Shown in pieces: positions 8,493-21,724 of a stretch of DNA of 64,000 bases. Made by a program: the position numbers and the translations under genes. The DNA is from Rhodocyclus purpureus (GTDB lineage: Bacteria > Pseudomonadota > Gammaproteobacteria > Burkholderiales > Rhodocyclaceae). The DNA is taken from NCBI RefSeq assembly GCF_016653115.1, contig NZ_NHRX01000048.1:14750-78749 (forward strand), in the 5' to 3' direction. Position 1 is the first letter of the stretch. Each line of letters begins with the position of its first letter. Below the pieces are notes generated by a model. It was not told the DNA's origin. It made no database searches and saw only the letters and a list, made by a program, of their open reading frames with translations.

Positions 8493-8736
8493 GGGCGGAT
8501 CCTTTGCGGAGTCGCGGAGGCCTGGGTAGCCGGCCGGTCCGACCTGCGGCCAGGCGCCGCGTTTCATTCATTCCGTATATTATGCGGTGCTGCCGCCGGC
8601 GGGAACCGGAGACCATGCGGCAGGCGACACGGCCCCCGACGCGTGCCCGCTGCCGTCCGTCACTGCGCAGCGACGCCGTGAGACACCAGCTGGCTAGGCG
8701 GCGCGGCCATTCCCCATTGCAGCCGAGGAGAGTCCC

Positions 8737-10242
8737 ATGACCCAGCGTCCGCCACGAGAGCCACGACAGCCATACGCACCGGAGACCGACTGCCCCGCAG
8801 TTGCCGCCGACCCGGCCGCACCAAGGGCCGGCGCAGCGGGAACACGCCGGGAAATCGACTCCTTCGGCAGTGTCGAGGTCGCCGCCGATCGCCTCTGGGG
8901 CGCGCAGACGCAGCGCTCGCTCGAACACTTCCACATCGGCGACGAGCGCATGCCACTGCCGCTCGTCATGGCGCTGGTCGAGGTCAAGCGGGCGGCCGCG
9001 AAGGTCAATGGCGAACTCGGACTGCTCGACCCGGCGAAGGCCGCGGCCATCGTCGCTGCTGCCGACGAAGTCCTCGGCGGCCGTCACGACGACGAGTTTC
9101 CGCTCGTGGTCTGGCAGACCGGCTCCGGCACGCAGAGCAACATGAACGTGAACGAGGTGCTCGCCAACCGCGCCTCCGAGCTGCTCGGCGGCGCACGCGG
9201 CGAGGCGAGGTGCGTGCACCCCAACGACGAGGTGAATCACGGCCAGTCGTCCAACGACGTCTTCCCCACGGCGATGCACGTCGCCGCCGCCGGCGCGCTT
9301 GCGCGCGAGCTGCTGCCGGCGCTATACCGCCTGCGCGAAGCGCTCCAGGAAAAGGCCGTCGCCTTTGCCGACATCGTCAAGGTCGGCCGCACGCACCTGC
9401 AGGACGCGACGCTCCTGACCCTCGGCCAGGAGTTCTCCGGCTACGTCGCGCAACTCGAGCACGCCGAACGCGCGCTTGCCGCGACGCTGCCGGGTCTGCA
9501 CGAACTGGCGATCGGCGCCACCGCGGTCGGCACCGGCCAGAACACGCACCCGCAGTTCGGCGAGCGCGTCGCCGCGACGCTCGCCGGACGCCTCGGGCTG
9601 CCCTTCGTCAGCGCCGGCAACAAGTTCGCCGCGCTCGCCGGTCACGAAGCCTTGGTCGCCGCCCATGGTGCGCTGAAGACGCTGGCCGCCGCGCTGTTCA
9701 AGATCGCCAACGACCTGCGCTGGCTCGCCTCCGGCCCGCGCTGCGGACTCGGTGAGCTACGCCTGCCGGAAAACGAGCCGGGCAGCTCGATCATGCCGGG
9801 CAAGATCAACCCGACCCAGTGCGAGGCGCTGACCATGGTCTGCTGCCAGGTCTTCGGCAACGACGTCGCGCTCGGCTTCGGTGCTGCTTCCGGCGCCTTC
9901 GAGCTCAACGTCTACAAGCCCCTGATCGCGCGCAACTTCCTGCACAGCCTGCGCCTCCTCGCCCACGCCATGGTGAGCTTCGAACGCTGGTGCGTGCGCG
10001 GCATCGAGGCCGAGCGCGAGCGCATCCGCGAACTCGCCGGCGCCTCGCTGATGCTCGTCACCGCGCTGGTGCCGCAGCTCGGCTACGACCGCGCTGCGGC
10101 GATCGCGCATCGCGCCCACCATCAGGGGATCTCGCTCCGCGAGGCGGCACTGGCCGAGGGCGGGATCGACGCCGAGGCGCTCGACCGCTGGCTCGAGGGC
10201 GCATTGACCGACGCCGCACCGTCGCCCTGCAAACGCGAATGA
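8737..10242 (+). CDS. fumC: Class II fumarate hydratase (iron-free fumarase C)
   Basis: 501 residues. The catalytic core starts about residue 38 ([24 protein letters not shown]). Signatures are [53 protein letters not shown] and the class signature [15 protein letters not shown]. It interconverts fumarate and malate in the citric acid cycle as a soluble tetramer without an iron-sulphur cluster. The ribosome binding site GAGGAG is close to the ATG. Odd point: about 35 extra N-terminal residues, rich in R, P and A, relative to the usual ~465-residue enzyme; a later start is possible but no other good site is evident. Confidence 0.95.
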   Translation: MTQRPPREPRQPYAPETDCPAVAADPAAPRAGAAGTRREIDSFGSVEVAADRLWGAQTQRSLEHFHIGDERMPLPLVMALVEVKRAAAKVNGELGLLDPAKAAAIVAAADEVLGGRHDDEFPLVVWQTGSGTQSNMNVNEVLANRASELLGGARGEARCVHPNDEVNHGQSSNDVFPTAMHVAAAGALARELLPALYRLREALQEKAVAFADIVKVGRTHLQDATLLTLGQEFSGYVAQLEHAERALAATLPGLHELAIGATAVGTGQNTHPQFGERVAATLAGRLGLPFVSAGNKFAALAGHEALVAAHGALKTLAAALFKIANDLRWLASGPRCGLGELRLPENEPGSSIMPGKINPTQCEALTMVCCQVFGNDVALGFGAASGAFELNVYKPLIARNFLHSLRLLAHAMVSFERWCVRGIEAERERIRELAGASLMLVTALVPQLGYDRAAAIAHRAHHQGISLREAALAEGGIDAEALDRWLEGALTDAAPSPCKRE

Positions 10243-10267
10243 TTTGCAATTCACGTGGTTTATGGAT

Positions 10268-10286
10268 GATAATGATTGTTATTAAA
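10268..10286. promoter_or_regulatory. Fur-box-like site
   Basis: GATAATGATTGTTATTAA matches the 19-bp Fur consensus (GATAATGATAATCATTATC) at about 14 positions, including the first nine. It lies 23 bp before the ATG of the outer-membrane protein gene, where a bound repressor would block transcription. Confidence 0.6.
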
Positions 10287-10308
10287 TGTCATCCACAGGA
10301 ACTTCGTA

Positions 10309-11100
10309 ATGTCTTCCCCGGTACTCCCCCGTCTGTCGCGCGGGCTGCGTCTCCTGACGCTGGCGATGCTCACCCTGGCCAGCCTCGCTGCGCGGGCTGC
10401 TCCCGACGAAATCCAGGTCTACACGGAGGAGATGAACGACCCCGGGGAGTTCGGTGTTGAAGTGCACGTCAACCACGTGCCCAAGGGCCGCGTCGCGCCG
10501 AGCTACCCCGGCGAGATGGCATCGGAGCGCCGGCTGCAGGTGACGCCCGAGTTCTCCTACGGCATCAGCAAGACGCTCGAGGCTGGCCTCTACCTGCCAC
10601 TGGCGCTCGGCGCCGACGGCGATCTCTACGGCAACGGCCTGCGCTTTCGCCTGAAGTACATCGCCCCGCGCGAGGAGGGCGACCGCTTCTTCTGGGGTCT
10701 CAACACCGAGCTCGGCTACTCCGTGCGCCGTATCTCGCAGAGCGCCGCCGGCGTCGAGTTTCGCCCGATCATCGGTTATCGCGACGAGCGCTGGCTGTTC
10801 TCCTTCAACCCGATCGTCAACGCCGACCTGTCGAGCAACGTCAGCCGCCGGCCGGTGTTCGAGCCGGCCGTGAAGCTCACGCACCGCGTCGTCGAGGGCG
10901 TGAACGCCGGCCTCGAGTACTACGGAGGTTACGGTCCGCTGCATCACCTGTCCTCGGCTCAGGAGATGTCGCACGACCTCTATGCCGTCGTCGACGTCGA
11001 GACGCACGGCATCGACCTGAACTTCGGCATCGGCCGCGGCATGCGCAACGCCGAAGACGAATGGATCGCCAAGGCCATCATCGCCTTTCCGTTCAAATAA
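10309..11100 (+). CDS. Secreted outer-membrane beta-barrel-like protein, unknown function
   Basis: 263 residues from the ATG at 10309, with AGGA eight bases upstream. A signal peptide (LRLLTLAMLTLASLAARA) should be cut before APDEIQVYTEEM. The mature part alternates polar and aromatic residues in short strands (GISKTLEAGLYLPLALG, RFFWGLNTELGYSVRR, GVNAGLEYYGGYG) and ends in Phe-Pro-Phe-Lys, typical of small outer-membrane barrels. I do not recognise a named family. The Fur-like site immediately upstream suggests iron-responsive expression, and a role in metal handling is possible but unproven. Confidence 0.75.
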   Translation: MSSPVLPRLSRGLRLLTLAMLTLASLAARAAPDEIQVYTEEMNDPGEFGVEVHVNHVPKGRVAPSYPGEMASERRLQVTPEFSYGISKTLEAGLYLPLALGADGDLYGNGLRFRLKYIAPREEGDRFFWGLNTELGYSVRRISQSAAGVEFRPIIGYRDERWLFSFNPIVNADLSSNVSRRPVFEPAVKLTHRVVEGVNAGLEYYGGYGPLHHLSSAQEMSHDLYAVVDVETHGIDLNFGIGRGMRNAEDEWIAKAIIAFPFK

Positions 11101-11113
11101 TTTCAAATTCTGC

Positions 11114-11172
11114 AATTATGGGGACAGTACACTTAATTCGGAGAATTAAGTGTACTGTCCCCATAATTTTTT
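11114..11172 (+). terminator. Perfect 26-bp inverted repeat, terminator-like
   Basis: AATTATGGGGACAGTACACT... pairs perfectly with its complement across a 3-nt loop (arms 11114-11139 and 11143-11168) and is followed by a run of six T. It could end transcription of the outer-membrane gene in the rightward direction. The GGGGACAGTACACTTAATT core is reminiscent of dispersed palindromes associated with REP-type transposases, so it may be a mobile palindrome used as a terminator. Confidence 0.75.
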
Positions 11173-11232
11173 CGTCGCCCTCATTAATCCCATTGATTCT
11201 GCGCTTGCACTGTGGCGACTCTCTGCTAAGCT

Positions 11233-11246
11233 AGTAATAGATTACT
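11233..11246. promoter_or_regulatory. Palindromic operator-like site before tetR (second)
   Basis: AGTAAT-AG-ATTACT, a perfect 6-bp inverted repeat 18 bp before the TetR start, in the position expected for autoregulation. Confidence 0.6.
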
Positions 11247-11263
11247 TACTTCTGGCGAACCCC

Positions 11264-11872
11264 ATGAGCGAGCGTCAAAAGCACCTCCCAGCCGAAGAGC
11301 GGCGGGCGGCCACAGTCGAGGCGGTGATCGAGCTGGCTGCCGAACAGAATCCGGCGGACATCACCACCACGGCCATTGCGCAGCGCATGGGCCTGACCCA
11401 GGGCGCGCTGTTCCGCCATTTTCCGAGCAAGGACGCGATCCTCGAGGCGGTGATGGCCTGGGTGGCGGAGCGACTGCTCGCGCGCGTCGATCGGGCTGCG
11501 CAGACCAGCGCCTCGCCGCTGGCCGCACTCGAGGCGGTGTTCATGGCGCACATCGACTTCGTCGCCGACCGTCCCGGCGTGCCACGCATGCTCTTCGGTG
11601 AATTGCAGCGTCTCGGTGAGACGCTGCCGAAGAAGATGGTACAGACCGTGATCAAGCGCTACGGGGAACGCGTCCGCGCGCTGTTGGATGCAGGCGTCGC
11701 CCAGGGCGAGCTCGCCGCGGGACTCGACGTCGAAGCGGCGACGGTCCTCTTCCTCGGCTCGATCCAGGGCCTCGTCATGCAGTCGATGATCGCCGGCGAT
11801 CCCGCCCGCCTGCGCCGCGATGCGCCGGGGGTGTTCGCGATCTATCGCCAGGGAATCCGGGAGGCCGCATGA
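11264..11872 (+). CDS. TetR-family regulator of an exporter operon
   Basis: 202 residues from the ATG at 11264; the longer open frame from 11150 runs back through the hairpin and is not coding. The helix-turn-helix is TTTAIAQRMGLTQGALFRHFPSKDAI. The C-terminal domain contains HIDFVADRPGVPRMLFGELQ, as in TetR proteins found beside HlyD-type exporters. The stop overlaps the start of the adaptor gene by 4 nt, so the regulator is the first gene of the operon it probably controls through the palindrome at 11233. Confidence 0.92.
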   Translation: MSERQKHLPAEERRAATVEAVIELAAEQNPADITTTAIAQRMGLTQGALFRHFPSKDAILEAVMAWVAERLLARVDRAAQTSASPLAALEAVFMAHIDFVADRPGVPRMLFGELQRLGETLPKKMVQTVIKRYGERVRALLDAGVAQGELAAGLDVEAATVLFLGSIQGLVMQSMIAGDPARLRRDAPGVFAIYRQGIREAA

Positions 11873-13020
11873 AACTGCCAGGCCTCAAGCGCCGCACGCT
11901 GGCGCTCCTCGCGGTGCTCCTCCCGCTGCTCCTGCTGTTCATCTACGTCGCGCTGCGCTCGGGGCCGCTGGCGCCGGTTGCGGTGACCGTTGTCATGGTC
12001 GAGTCAAAGCCGGTGGCGCCGGCGCTGGCCGGCATCGGCACCGTGCAGGCGCGCTTCACCTACAAGATCGGCCCGACCTTCGCCGGGCGCCTCAAGCACC
12101 TCGACGTGCATGTCGGCGACGCCGTCAAGGCGGGGCAGGTGCTCGGCGAGATCGACCCCGTCGACCTCGACGACCGCATCGTCGCCCAGCAGGCGGCGCT
12201 CAAGGCGGCTGAAGCGGTCTTGCGCCAGGCCGAGGCCAGGCAGTCGTTTGCGCAGACACAGGCCGGGCGTTGGGAACAGCTGCGCGTCGCGCGCGTCGCC
12301 AGCGAGGAATTAGTCGCCATGAAGCGGCAGGAGCACGCCGTCGCCGACGCCGCGCTGGCCGCCGCGCGCGACGACACCGTGCGCCTGCGTGCCGAACTGG
12401 CGGCACTGCGCACGCAACGCGGCAACCTGCGCCTGATCGCGCCGGTGGATGGGCTCGTCGCCTCGCGCGATGCCGACCCCGGCACCACCGTCGTCGCCGG
12501 GCAGGCGGTGGTCGAGGTCATCGACCCCGCCAGCCTGTGGGTCGACGCTCGCTTCGACCAGATCAGCGCCGAGGGACTCGCCGCCGGCCTGCCGGCGCAG
12601 CTCGTGTTGCGCTCGCGGCACAGCCAGCCGCTGGCCGGCCGCGTCCTGCGCATCGAGCCGCGCGCCGACGCGATCACCGAGGAAACCGTCGCCAAGATCG
12701 TCTTCGACGCCCCGCCGAGCCCGCTGCCGCCCCTCGGCGAACTCGCTGAAATCACCGTTCAGCTCTCACCGCTGCCCGCAGCGCCGACCATTCCCAACGC
12801 CGCGCTCCGCGTCGTCGACGGCCGCCGCGGCGTCTGGAAGGTCGTCGACGGCGACCTCGCGTTCGCGCCGGTGAGCCTCGGCCGTTCCGACCTCGACGGC
12901 CGGGTCCAGGTCGTCGAGGGACTCGCCGCGGGCGAGCGCATCGTCGTCTACAGCGAGAAGGCGCTCGGCGCCGGGAGCCGGATCAGGGTCGTCGAGCGCC
13001 TGCCCGGAGTCGCGCCATGA
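11869..13020 (+). CDS. HlyD/DevB-type periplasmic adaptor subunit
   Basis: 383 residues. An N-terminal membrane anchor (LALLAVLLPLLLLFIYVAL) precedes a lipoyl-like half (GRLKHLDVHVGDAVKAGQVLGEID), a coiled-coil hairpin (about residues 90-180), the second half (LRLIAPVDGLVASRDADPGT) and a barrel/membrane-proximal end. In RND- or ABC-linked pumps this protein bridges the inner-membrane transporter to an outer-membrane channel. It overlaps tetR upstream and the permease downstream by 4 nt each, so the four genes are translationally coupled. No outer-membrane channel gene is in the operon. Confidence 0.92.
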   Translation: MKLPGLKRRTLALLAVLLPLLLLFIYVALRSGPLAPVAVTVVMVESKPVAPALAGIGTVQARFTYKIGPTFAGRLKHLDVHVGDAVKAGQVLGEIDPVDLDDRIVAQQAALKAAEAVLRQAEARQSFAQTQAGRWEQLRVARVASEELVAMKRQEHAVADAALAAARDDTVRLRAELAALRTQRGNLRLIAPVDGLVASRDADPGTTVVAGQAVVEVIDPASLWVDARFDQISAEGLAAGLPAQLVLRSRHSQPLAGRVLRIEPRADAITEETVAKIVFDAPPSPLPPLGELAEITVQLSPLPAAPTIPNAALRVVDGRRGVWKVVDGDLAFAPVSLGRSDLDGRVQVVEGLAAGERIVVYSEKALGAGSRIRVVERLPGVAP

Positions 13021-14240
13021 TCAGCCTGGCCGGGCGCGACATCCTGCACGCCTGGGGCAAGTTCATCTTCACCGGCGTCGGGCTCGGCCTGCTCATCGGC
13101 GTCACCCTGACCATGGCCGGCGTCTATCGCGGCATGGTCGACGACGGCCGGGTCCTGCTCGACAACAGCGGCGCCGACCTGTGGGTGGTGCAGCGCGACA
13201 CCCTCGGCCCCTACGCCGAGTCCTCGAGCATCCCCGACGACCTGTGGCGCAGCATCCGCACCATGCCGGGCGTCGCGCAGGCGGCCAATGTCACCTACCT
13301 GACCATGCAGGTCGGCAGGGGAGAAGCCGAGCCAGGTGGCGCGCGTGTTGACGTGCGCGCCATGGTCGTCGGCATCGCCGCCGGCGGCCCCGGGACGCCG
13401 GGCTGGCCGCCGCAGCTCGCCGCCGGCCGCCAGATCACCCGCGGCCACTACGAGGCCGTCGCCGACCTGGCCAGCGGCCTTCGCTTGGGCGAGGTCGTGA
13501 AGATCCGGCGCAACCACTACACTGTGGTCGGTCTGACCCGGCGCATGGTCTCCGCCAGCGGCGACCCGATGATCTTCATCCCGCTGAAGGACGCGCAGGA
13601 AGCGCAGTTCCTCAAGGACAACGACGCCGTGCTCATGCAGCGTCGGCGCAGCGAAGCCAACCCCGCCTTCAATCGCCCCGGCGTCCCCGGCCTGCTCGAC
13701 GCGGTGATCGCCGCGCAGACCAGCAATCCTTCCGTGAACGCCGTTCTCGTGCGCATCCGGCCCGGGTACGGCGTCGAAGAGGTCGCCGAACCGATCCGGC
13801 GCTGGCAGCGCGTCACCGTCTACGGCCGCGCGCAGATGGAAGAGATCCTGGTCGGCAAGCTGATCGCCACCTCGGCGAAGCAGATCGCGATGTTCCTCGT
13901 CATCCTGGCGGCAGTCAGCGCCGCCATCGTCGCCTTCATCATCTACACCCTGACCATGGACAAGATCCGCGAGATCGCCGTGCTCAAGCTGATCGGCACC
14001 CGCAACCGCACCATCGCCGCGATGATCCTGCAGCAGGCGCTGGTGCTCGGCGTGATCGGTTTCGTCGTCGGCAAGATCGCCGCCACCTTCGCCGCACCGC
14101 TGTTCCCGAAGTACGTCCTGCTGGTGCCGATCGACTCGATCATCGGCTTTTGCGTCGTCCTCGCCATCTGCGTGCTGTCGAGCATCGTCTCGATCCGCCT
14201 GGCGCTCGCGGTCGACCCGGCCGCGGCGATCGGAGGCTGA
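13017..14240 (+). CDS. ABC exporter permease, FtsX-like (DevC type)
   Basis: 407 residues. One N-terminal membrane helix (FIFTGVGLGLLIGVTLTMAG) is followed by a large periplasmic domain (about 30-270, with GADLWVVQRDTLGPYAESSS) and three C-terminal helices of the FtsX domain (IAMFLVILAAVSAAIVAFIIY; LVLGVIGFVVGKIAATFAAP; SIIGFCVVLAICVLSSIVSI). This is the topology of MacB/DevC-like permeases that work mechanically with an adaptor. DREIAVLKLIG-like KIREIAVLKLIGTRNRTI is the coupling segment to the ATPase. It overlaps the adaptor gene by 4 nt. Confidence 0.92.
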   Translation: MISLAGRDILHAWGKFIFTGVGLGLLIGVTLTMAGVYRGMVDDGRVLLDNSGADLWVVQRDTLGPYAESSSIPDDLWRSIRTMPGVAQAANVTYLTMQVGRGEAEPGGARVDVRAMVVGIAAGGPGTPGWPPQLAAGRQITRGHYEAVADLASGLRLGEVVKIRRNHYTVVGLTRRMVSASGDPMIFIPLKDAQEAQFLKDNDAVLMQRRRSEANPAFNRPGVPGLLDAVIAAQTSNPSVNAVLVRIRPGYGVEEVAEPIRRWQRVTVYGRAQMEEILVGKLIATSAKQIAMFLVILAAVSAAIVAFIIYTLTMDKIREIAVLKLIGTRNRTIAAMILQQALVLGVIGFVVGKIAATFAAPLFPKYVLLVPIDSIIGFCVVLAICVLSSIVSIRLALAVDPAAAIGG

Positions 14241-14242
14241 GC

Positions 14243-14950
14243 ATGGCCGGGCAGGGGATCCGGATCGAAGGGCTGTCCAAGCGCTACGGCAAGGGCGAGA
14301 CCGCCGTGCTCGCCTTGAAGGACGTCAACATGCACGTCGATCCGGGCGAAGTGGTCGGCCTGATCGGACCGTCGGGTTCAGGCAAGAGCACCCTGCTCAA
14401 GTGCCTGGGCGCGGTGATCGACCCGACCGCCGGGCGCATGCTGCTCGGCGACGAACTCGTCTTCGACAACGGCTGGAAGGTGCGCGACCTGCGCGCGCTG
14501 CGCCGCGACAAGATCGGCTTCGTCTTCCAGGCGCCGTACCTGATCTCGTTCCTCGACGTCACCGACAACGTGGCGCTGCTGCCGATGCTGGCCGGCGTCC
14601 CCAACGACGCGGCACGCACGCGCGCCCGCGAACTGCTCGCCGCACTCGACGTGCAGCATCGCGCCAGCGCGATGCCAGCGCAGCTCTCGGGCGGAGAACA
14701 GCAGCGCGTCGCCATCGCCCGCGGGCTGGTCAACCGGCCGCCGGTGATCCTCGCCGACGAACCGACCGCGCCGCTCGACTCGGTGCGCGCGCTGTCGGTG
14801 ATCCGCATCCTCAACGACATGGCGCGGCGTTTCGAGACGGCCGTCATCGTCGTCACCCACGACGAAAAGATCATCCCGACCTTCAAGCGCATCTACCATA
14901 TCCGCGACGGCGTCACCCACGAGGAAGCCGGCGAGGGGAGGTCCTTGTAA
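14243..14950 (+). CDS. ABC exporter ATP-binding subunit (DevA/LolD-like)
   Basis: 235 residues from the ATG at 14243, with GGAGG upstream overlapping the permease end. All ABC motifs are present: Walker A GPSGSGKSTLLK, Q-loop VFQAPYLIS, signature LSGGEQQRVAIARGL, Walker B VILADEPTAPLDS and the switch histidine in VIVVTHD. It hydrolyses ATP to drive the FtsX-like permease. Last gene of the tetR-adaptor-permease-ATPase operon. The Walker B downstream residues read APLDS where most relatives have AALDS or GNLDS; this should not affect catalysis. Confidence 0.94.
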   Translation: MAGQGIRIEGLSKRYGKGETAVLALKDVNMHVDPGEVVGLIGPSGSGKSTLLKCLGAVIDPTAGRMLLGDELVFDNGWKVRDLRALRRDKIGFVFQAPYLISFLDVTDNVALLPMLAGVPNDAARTRARELLAALDVQHRASAMPAQLSGGEQQRVAIARGLVNRPPVILADEPTAPLDSVRALSVIRILNDMARRFETAVIVVTHDEKIIPTFKRIYHIRDGVTHEEAGEGRSL

Positions 14951-15002
14951 TCGGCAGGGGGGGCTGGCATGATCAGCGGATCCATCAGCCGGTGTTTTCG
15001 CC

Positions 15003-15476
15003 ATGTCGACCCGACCCCTTGTCCTCGCGCTCGCGCTCCTCGGCGTGGCGCTGCCTGCCGCGGCCGAGACGATCGGCTGCGTCACCACCGCGTGGAAGCT
15101 GATCGGCGCCAATCACAAGATCTGCGTCGAGGCGTTTGCCGACCCGAAGGTACCGGGAGTCACCTGCCACGTCAGCCAGGCGCGCGCCGGCGGCGTCAGC
15201 GGCTCGCTCGGGCTGGCGCAGGACCCGTCCCAGTTCTCGCTCTCCTGTCGCCAGACCGGGCCGATCACGCTGCCGGCGAAGCTGCCACGCGAGGAGACGG
15301 TGTTCGCCGAGGACACCTCGATCCTGTTCAAGGAGACGCGCGTCATCCGCATGTGGGACGAGCCGCACAACACGCTCGTCTATCTGGCGATCAGCCGCAA
15401 GCTGATCGAGGGGGCGCCGGCCAACAGCATTTCGACAGTGCCGGTGATGCCGTGGGCGGCGCGCCGGGATCAATGA
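15003..15476 (+). CDS. creA: CreA family periplasmic protein
   Basis: 157 residues. A signal peptide (LVLALALLGVALPAAA) is followed by the CreA body: ETIGCVTTAWKLIGANHKICVEAFADP, a conserved CHVSQARAGG segment and SLSCRQTGPI. The four cysteines could form disulphides. The family is exported and of unknown function, named for its position in E. coli. It lies between the exporter operon and transaldolase; 15 bp separate it from tal, so it may be cotranscribed. Confidence 0.9.
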   Translation: MSTRPLVLALALLGVALPAAAETIGCVTTAWKLIGANHKICVEAFADPKVPGVTCHVSQARAGGVSGSLGLAQDPSQFSLSCRQTGPITLPAKLPREETVFAEDTSILFKETRVIRMWDEPHNTLVYLAISRKLIEGAPANSISTVPVMPWAARRDQ

Positions 15477-15491
15477 CCACAAGGGAGCACG

Positions 15492-16439
15492 ATGAGCAAC
15501 CACCTCGCCTCGCTGAAGAACTTTTCCACGATCGTCGCCGACACCGGTGACCTCGCCTCGATCGCCCGCCTGCGCCCGCAGGACGCGACGACCAATCCAT
15601 CCTTGCTGCTGAAGGCCGCGCGCGATGCGCAGACGCGCGAGCTGGTGCGCGCCTCGCTCGCGCGCTCGGCGGCTCGCGGCGAGGCAGGGGCGCTGGCGAT
15701 CGAGCAACTGGCCGTCGACATCGGCTGCGAGATCCTGAAGCTCGTCCCCGGCCGCGTGTCGACCGAGGTCGATCCGCGCGCCAGCTTCGACACCGAGGAG
15801 ACGGTGCGCCGCGCGCTGCGGCTCTCCGAGCGCTACGCCGCCGCCGGCATCGGTCGCGAGCGCGTGCTGATCAAGATCGCCAGTACCTGGGAAGGGATCC
15901 GCGCCGCCGAGCGGCTGGAGCGCGAGGGCGTGCACTGCAACCTGACCTTGCTCTTCTCCTTCGCCCAGGCCGTCGCCTGCGCCGACGCCGGCGTCACGCT
16001 GATCTCGCCCTTCGTCGGCCGCATCTACGACTGGTACTGCAAGGACCGCGGCGTCGCCGACATCGCCGCCGACGAGGATCCGGGTGTTGCCTCGGTGACG
16101 CGCATCTACCGCTACTACAAGCGCCACGGCTACGCGACCGAGATCATGGGCGCGAGCTTCCGCAAGGTCGAGCAGATCGAACGCCTGGCCGGCTGCGACC
16201 TGCTGACGATCAGCCCCGAACTGCTCGACCAGCTTGCCGCCGCGCCCGGCGAAATCGCGCGCTGCCTCTCGCCCGACGACGTCGCCGCTGCCGATCCGCG
16301 CCAGCCGCTGAGCCAGCCCGATTTCCTCTGGCAGCACAACGGCGACGCGATGGCGGTCGAGAAACTTGCCGAAGGCATCCGCAAGTTCGACGTCGACGCG
16401 CGCGCGCTCGAGCGCGAAGTGGCAGGAATGCATTCGTGA
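15492..16439 (+). CDS. tal: Transaldolase
   Basis: 315 residues, the usual size for TalB-type enzymes. Key motifs are VVADTGD-like [25 protein letters not shown], the Schiff-base lysine in [36 protein letters not shown] and [13 protein letters not shown]. The C-terminal [19 protein letters not shown] is also typical. It moves a three-carbon unit between sugar phosphates in the non-oxidative pentose phosphate pathway. AAGGGAG precedes the ATG. Confidence 0.96.
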   Translation: MSNHLASLKNFSTIVADTGDLASIARLRPQDATTNPSLLLKAARDAQTRELVRASLARSAARGEAGALAIEQLAVDIGCEILKLVPGRVSTEVDPRASFDTEETVRRALRLSERYAAAGIGRERVLIKIASTWEGIRAAERLEREGVHCNLTLLFSFAQAVACADAGVTLISPFVGRIYDWYCKDRGVADIAADEDPGVASVTRIYRYYKRHGYATEIMGASFRKVEQIERLAGCDLLTISPELLDQLAAAPGEIARCLSPDDVAAADPRQPLSQPDFLWQHNGDAMAVEKLAEGIRKFDVDARALEREVAGMHS

Positions 16440-19000
<2,561 letters not shown>

Positions 19001-19048
19001 AGGCCACGTCTGCGCCATGATGCCGTCGTGATAAAAATTTTTTCATAG

Positions 19049-20347
<1,299 letters not shown>

Positions 20348-20356
20348 CCCCGGCAC

Positions 20357-20401
20357 GGCCGGCGGCGGTGGCGGGCTAGGTTCCCGCCGGCGCCGCCGGC
20401 C
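20357..20401 (+). terminator. Strong GC-rich hairpin after enolase
   Basis: GGCCGGCGGCG...GGCGGG pairs with CCCGCC...CGCCGCCGGCC across a short loop, followed by TTGTCGTT. It is a likely attenuator or terminator between eno and ftsB. The poor T-run makes full termination uncertain. Confidence 0.6.
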
Positions 20402-20428
20402 TTGTCGTTGACCCTGCGGAAGACATGA

Positions 20429-20722
20429 ATGCGCTGGCTATCCCTCGTCCTGCTGGTGCTGATCGTACTCTTGCAATACCCCCTGTGGATCGGCAAGGGC
20501 GGCTGGTTGCGCGTGTGGGATGTCGCGCGCCAGCTCGATGAGCAGAAGGCGACCAACGAGCGGCTGGCGATCCGCAACAGTGGCCTCTACGCCGAGATGC
20601 GCGACCTCAAGCAGGGCCTCGAAGCGATCGAGGAGCGCGCGCGCTTCGAGCTGGGGCTGATCAAGCCGAACGAAGTCTTCGTGCAGATTCCCAACGAGCA
20701 GGAAGCTGGAGCCAGCAATTGA
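20429..20722 (+). CDS. ftsB: Cell division protein FtsB
   Basis: 97 residues, the expected size. One N-terminal membrane segment (WLSLVLLVLIVLLQYPLWIG) is followed by a periplasmic coiled coil (VARQLDEQKATNERLAIRN) and the conserved ERARFELGLIKPNEVF end. It joins FtsL and FtsQ in the division complex and helps activate septal peptidoglycan synthesis. Downstream of eno, as usual in this group. Confidence 0.93.
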   Translation: MRWLSLVLLVLIVLLQYPLWIGKGGWLRVWDVARQLDEQKATNERLAIRNSGLYAEMRDLKQGLEAIEERARFELGLIKPNEVFVQIPNEQEAGASN

Positions 20723-20731
20723 GAGTGACGG

Positions 20732-21448
20732 CTACTTCCCCGACTCCGCAGCCTCGCCCAGCTCTATCTGGCCGTTCACGCTGACGTTGATTTCCGTCTG
20801 TCCCGCTTCGAGCGGCATCGGCGCGGCGTCGGTGGCAAGCATGCCGGCTGCACGCAGCATCGGCAGGTGGATCGGCCGGCTGCCGGTACTGACGTTCAGC
20901 TGCCTGATCTTCCAGTTCCTGCCGAGCGCATCGGCGATCAGTCCGGCGCGCGCGCGGAAGGCAGCGAGCGCGTCGAGGATCGCGGCATCCTCGCTCTGCC
21001 GGCGCGCCTCGGGCGAGGGCTCGAAGTTGAGCGCAGCCACCGCCAGCGATCCCTGCAGCTTCCCGAGCAGTTCGGCCATGGCGCCGGTGTCGCGCGATTC
21101 GAGCCGCAGTTCCTGGCGCATCCGCCACGATTCGATGCGCCCGCTGCGACCGCGGATCGGCTGCGTGACGACGTTGCCGGTCTGCACGCGCACCGACGCC
21201 CAGGACTTGGCCAGGCGCAGGCCTTCGCCGATCTGCGCGTTGATCTGCCCGGCGAGCGCGGACGGCGAACTGCCGTCGGCTTCGGCATAGACGACCGCAC
21301 GCACCAGATCGTTGCTCGCCGGTCGGCTCGCCTCGGCCGAGAGATCGATCCGCGGCGGTTCCTCCGCGGCGAGCACCGGCGTCGCCAGGAGGACACCGAA
21401 CAGCGCGCTGCACAGCGCGGCGACCAGCCGCTGGGATTTTACAGACAT
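20732..21448 (-). CDS. SIMPL-domain (DUF541) exported protein
   Basis: 238 residues from the ATG at 21448, which has GGAGGAATC upstream. A signal peptide (RLVAALCSALFGVLLATPVLA) precedes the DUF541/SIMPL body, including RIDLSAEASRPASNDLVRAVVYAEADG and the closing TEINVSVNGQIEL. Related proteins are periplasmic or outer-membrane associated with poorly known roles. It is convergent with ftsB (stops 9 bp apart). Confidence 0.85.
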   Translation of the reverse strand: MSVKSQRLVAALCSALFGVLLATPVLAAEEPPRIDLSAEASRPASNDLVRAVVYAEADGSSPSALAGQINAQIGEGLRLAKSWASVRVQTGNVVTQPIRGRSGRIESWRMRQELRLESRDTGAMAELLGKLQGSLAVAALNFEPSPEARRQSEDAAILDALAAFRARAGLIADALGRNWKIRQLNVSTGSRPIHLPMLRAAGMLATDAAPMPLEAGQTEINVSVNGQIELGEAAESGK

Positions 21449-21724
21449 GAGATTCCTCCAGGCGTGGGCTGACAAGGAACAGAGTTAAGCACAGGAGCAT
21501 TCGTTCGGGCAAGGCGCCTGGCCACGAGAATTTCCGTTCGCTCTGGCGGGTACCGGCGGGCTTGGTTAAAATCCTGAAGCCCGCGCCATTGCCGGGTAAA
21601 GGCGAGCAAGGCGGAGCGCATGCACCGTCGCCAGCGTCGGCACTCGTCATCGACCAACCCGGCGTCGCCCTGCCTGATCCTCACGGGCAGTTCGCGCCGG
21701 AAGCTGCCCTAAGGAAGCGGATTC

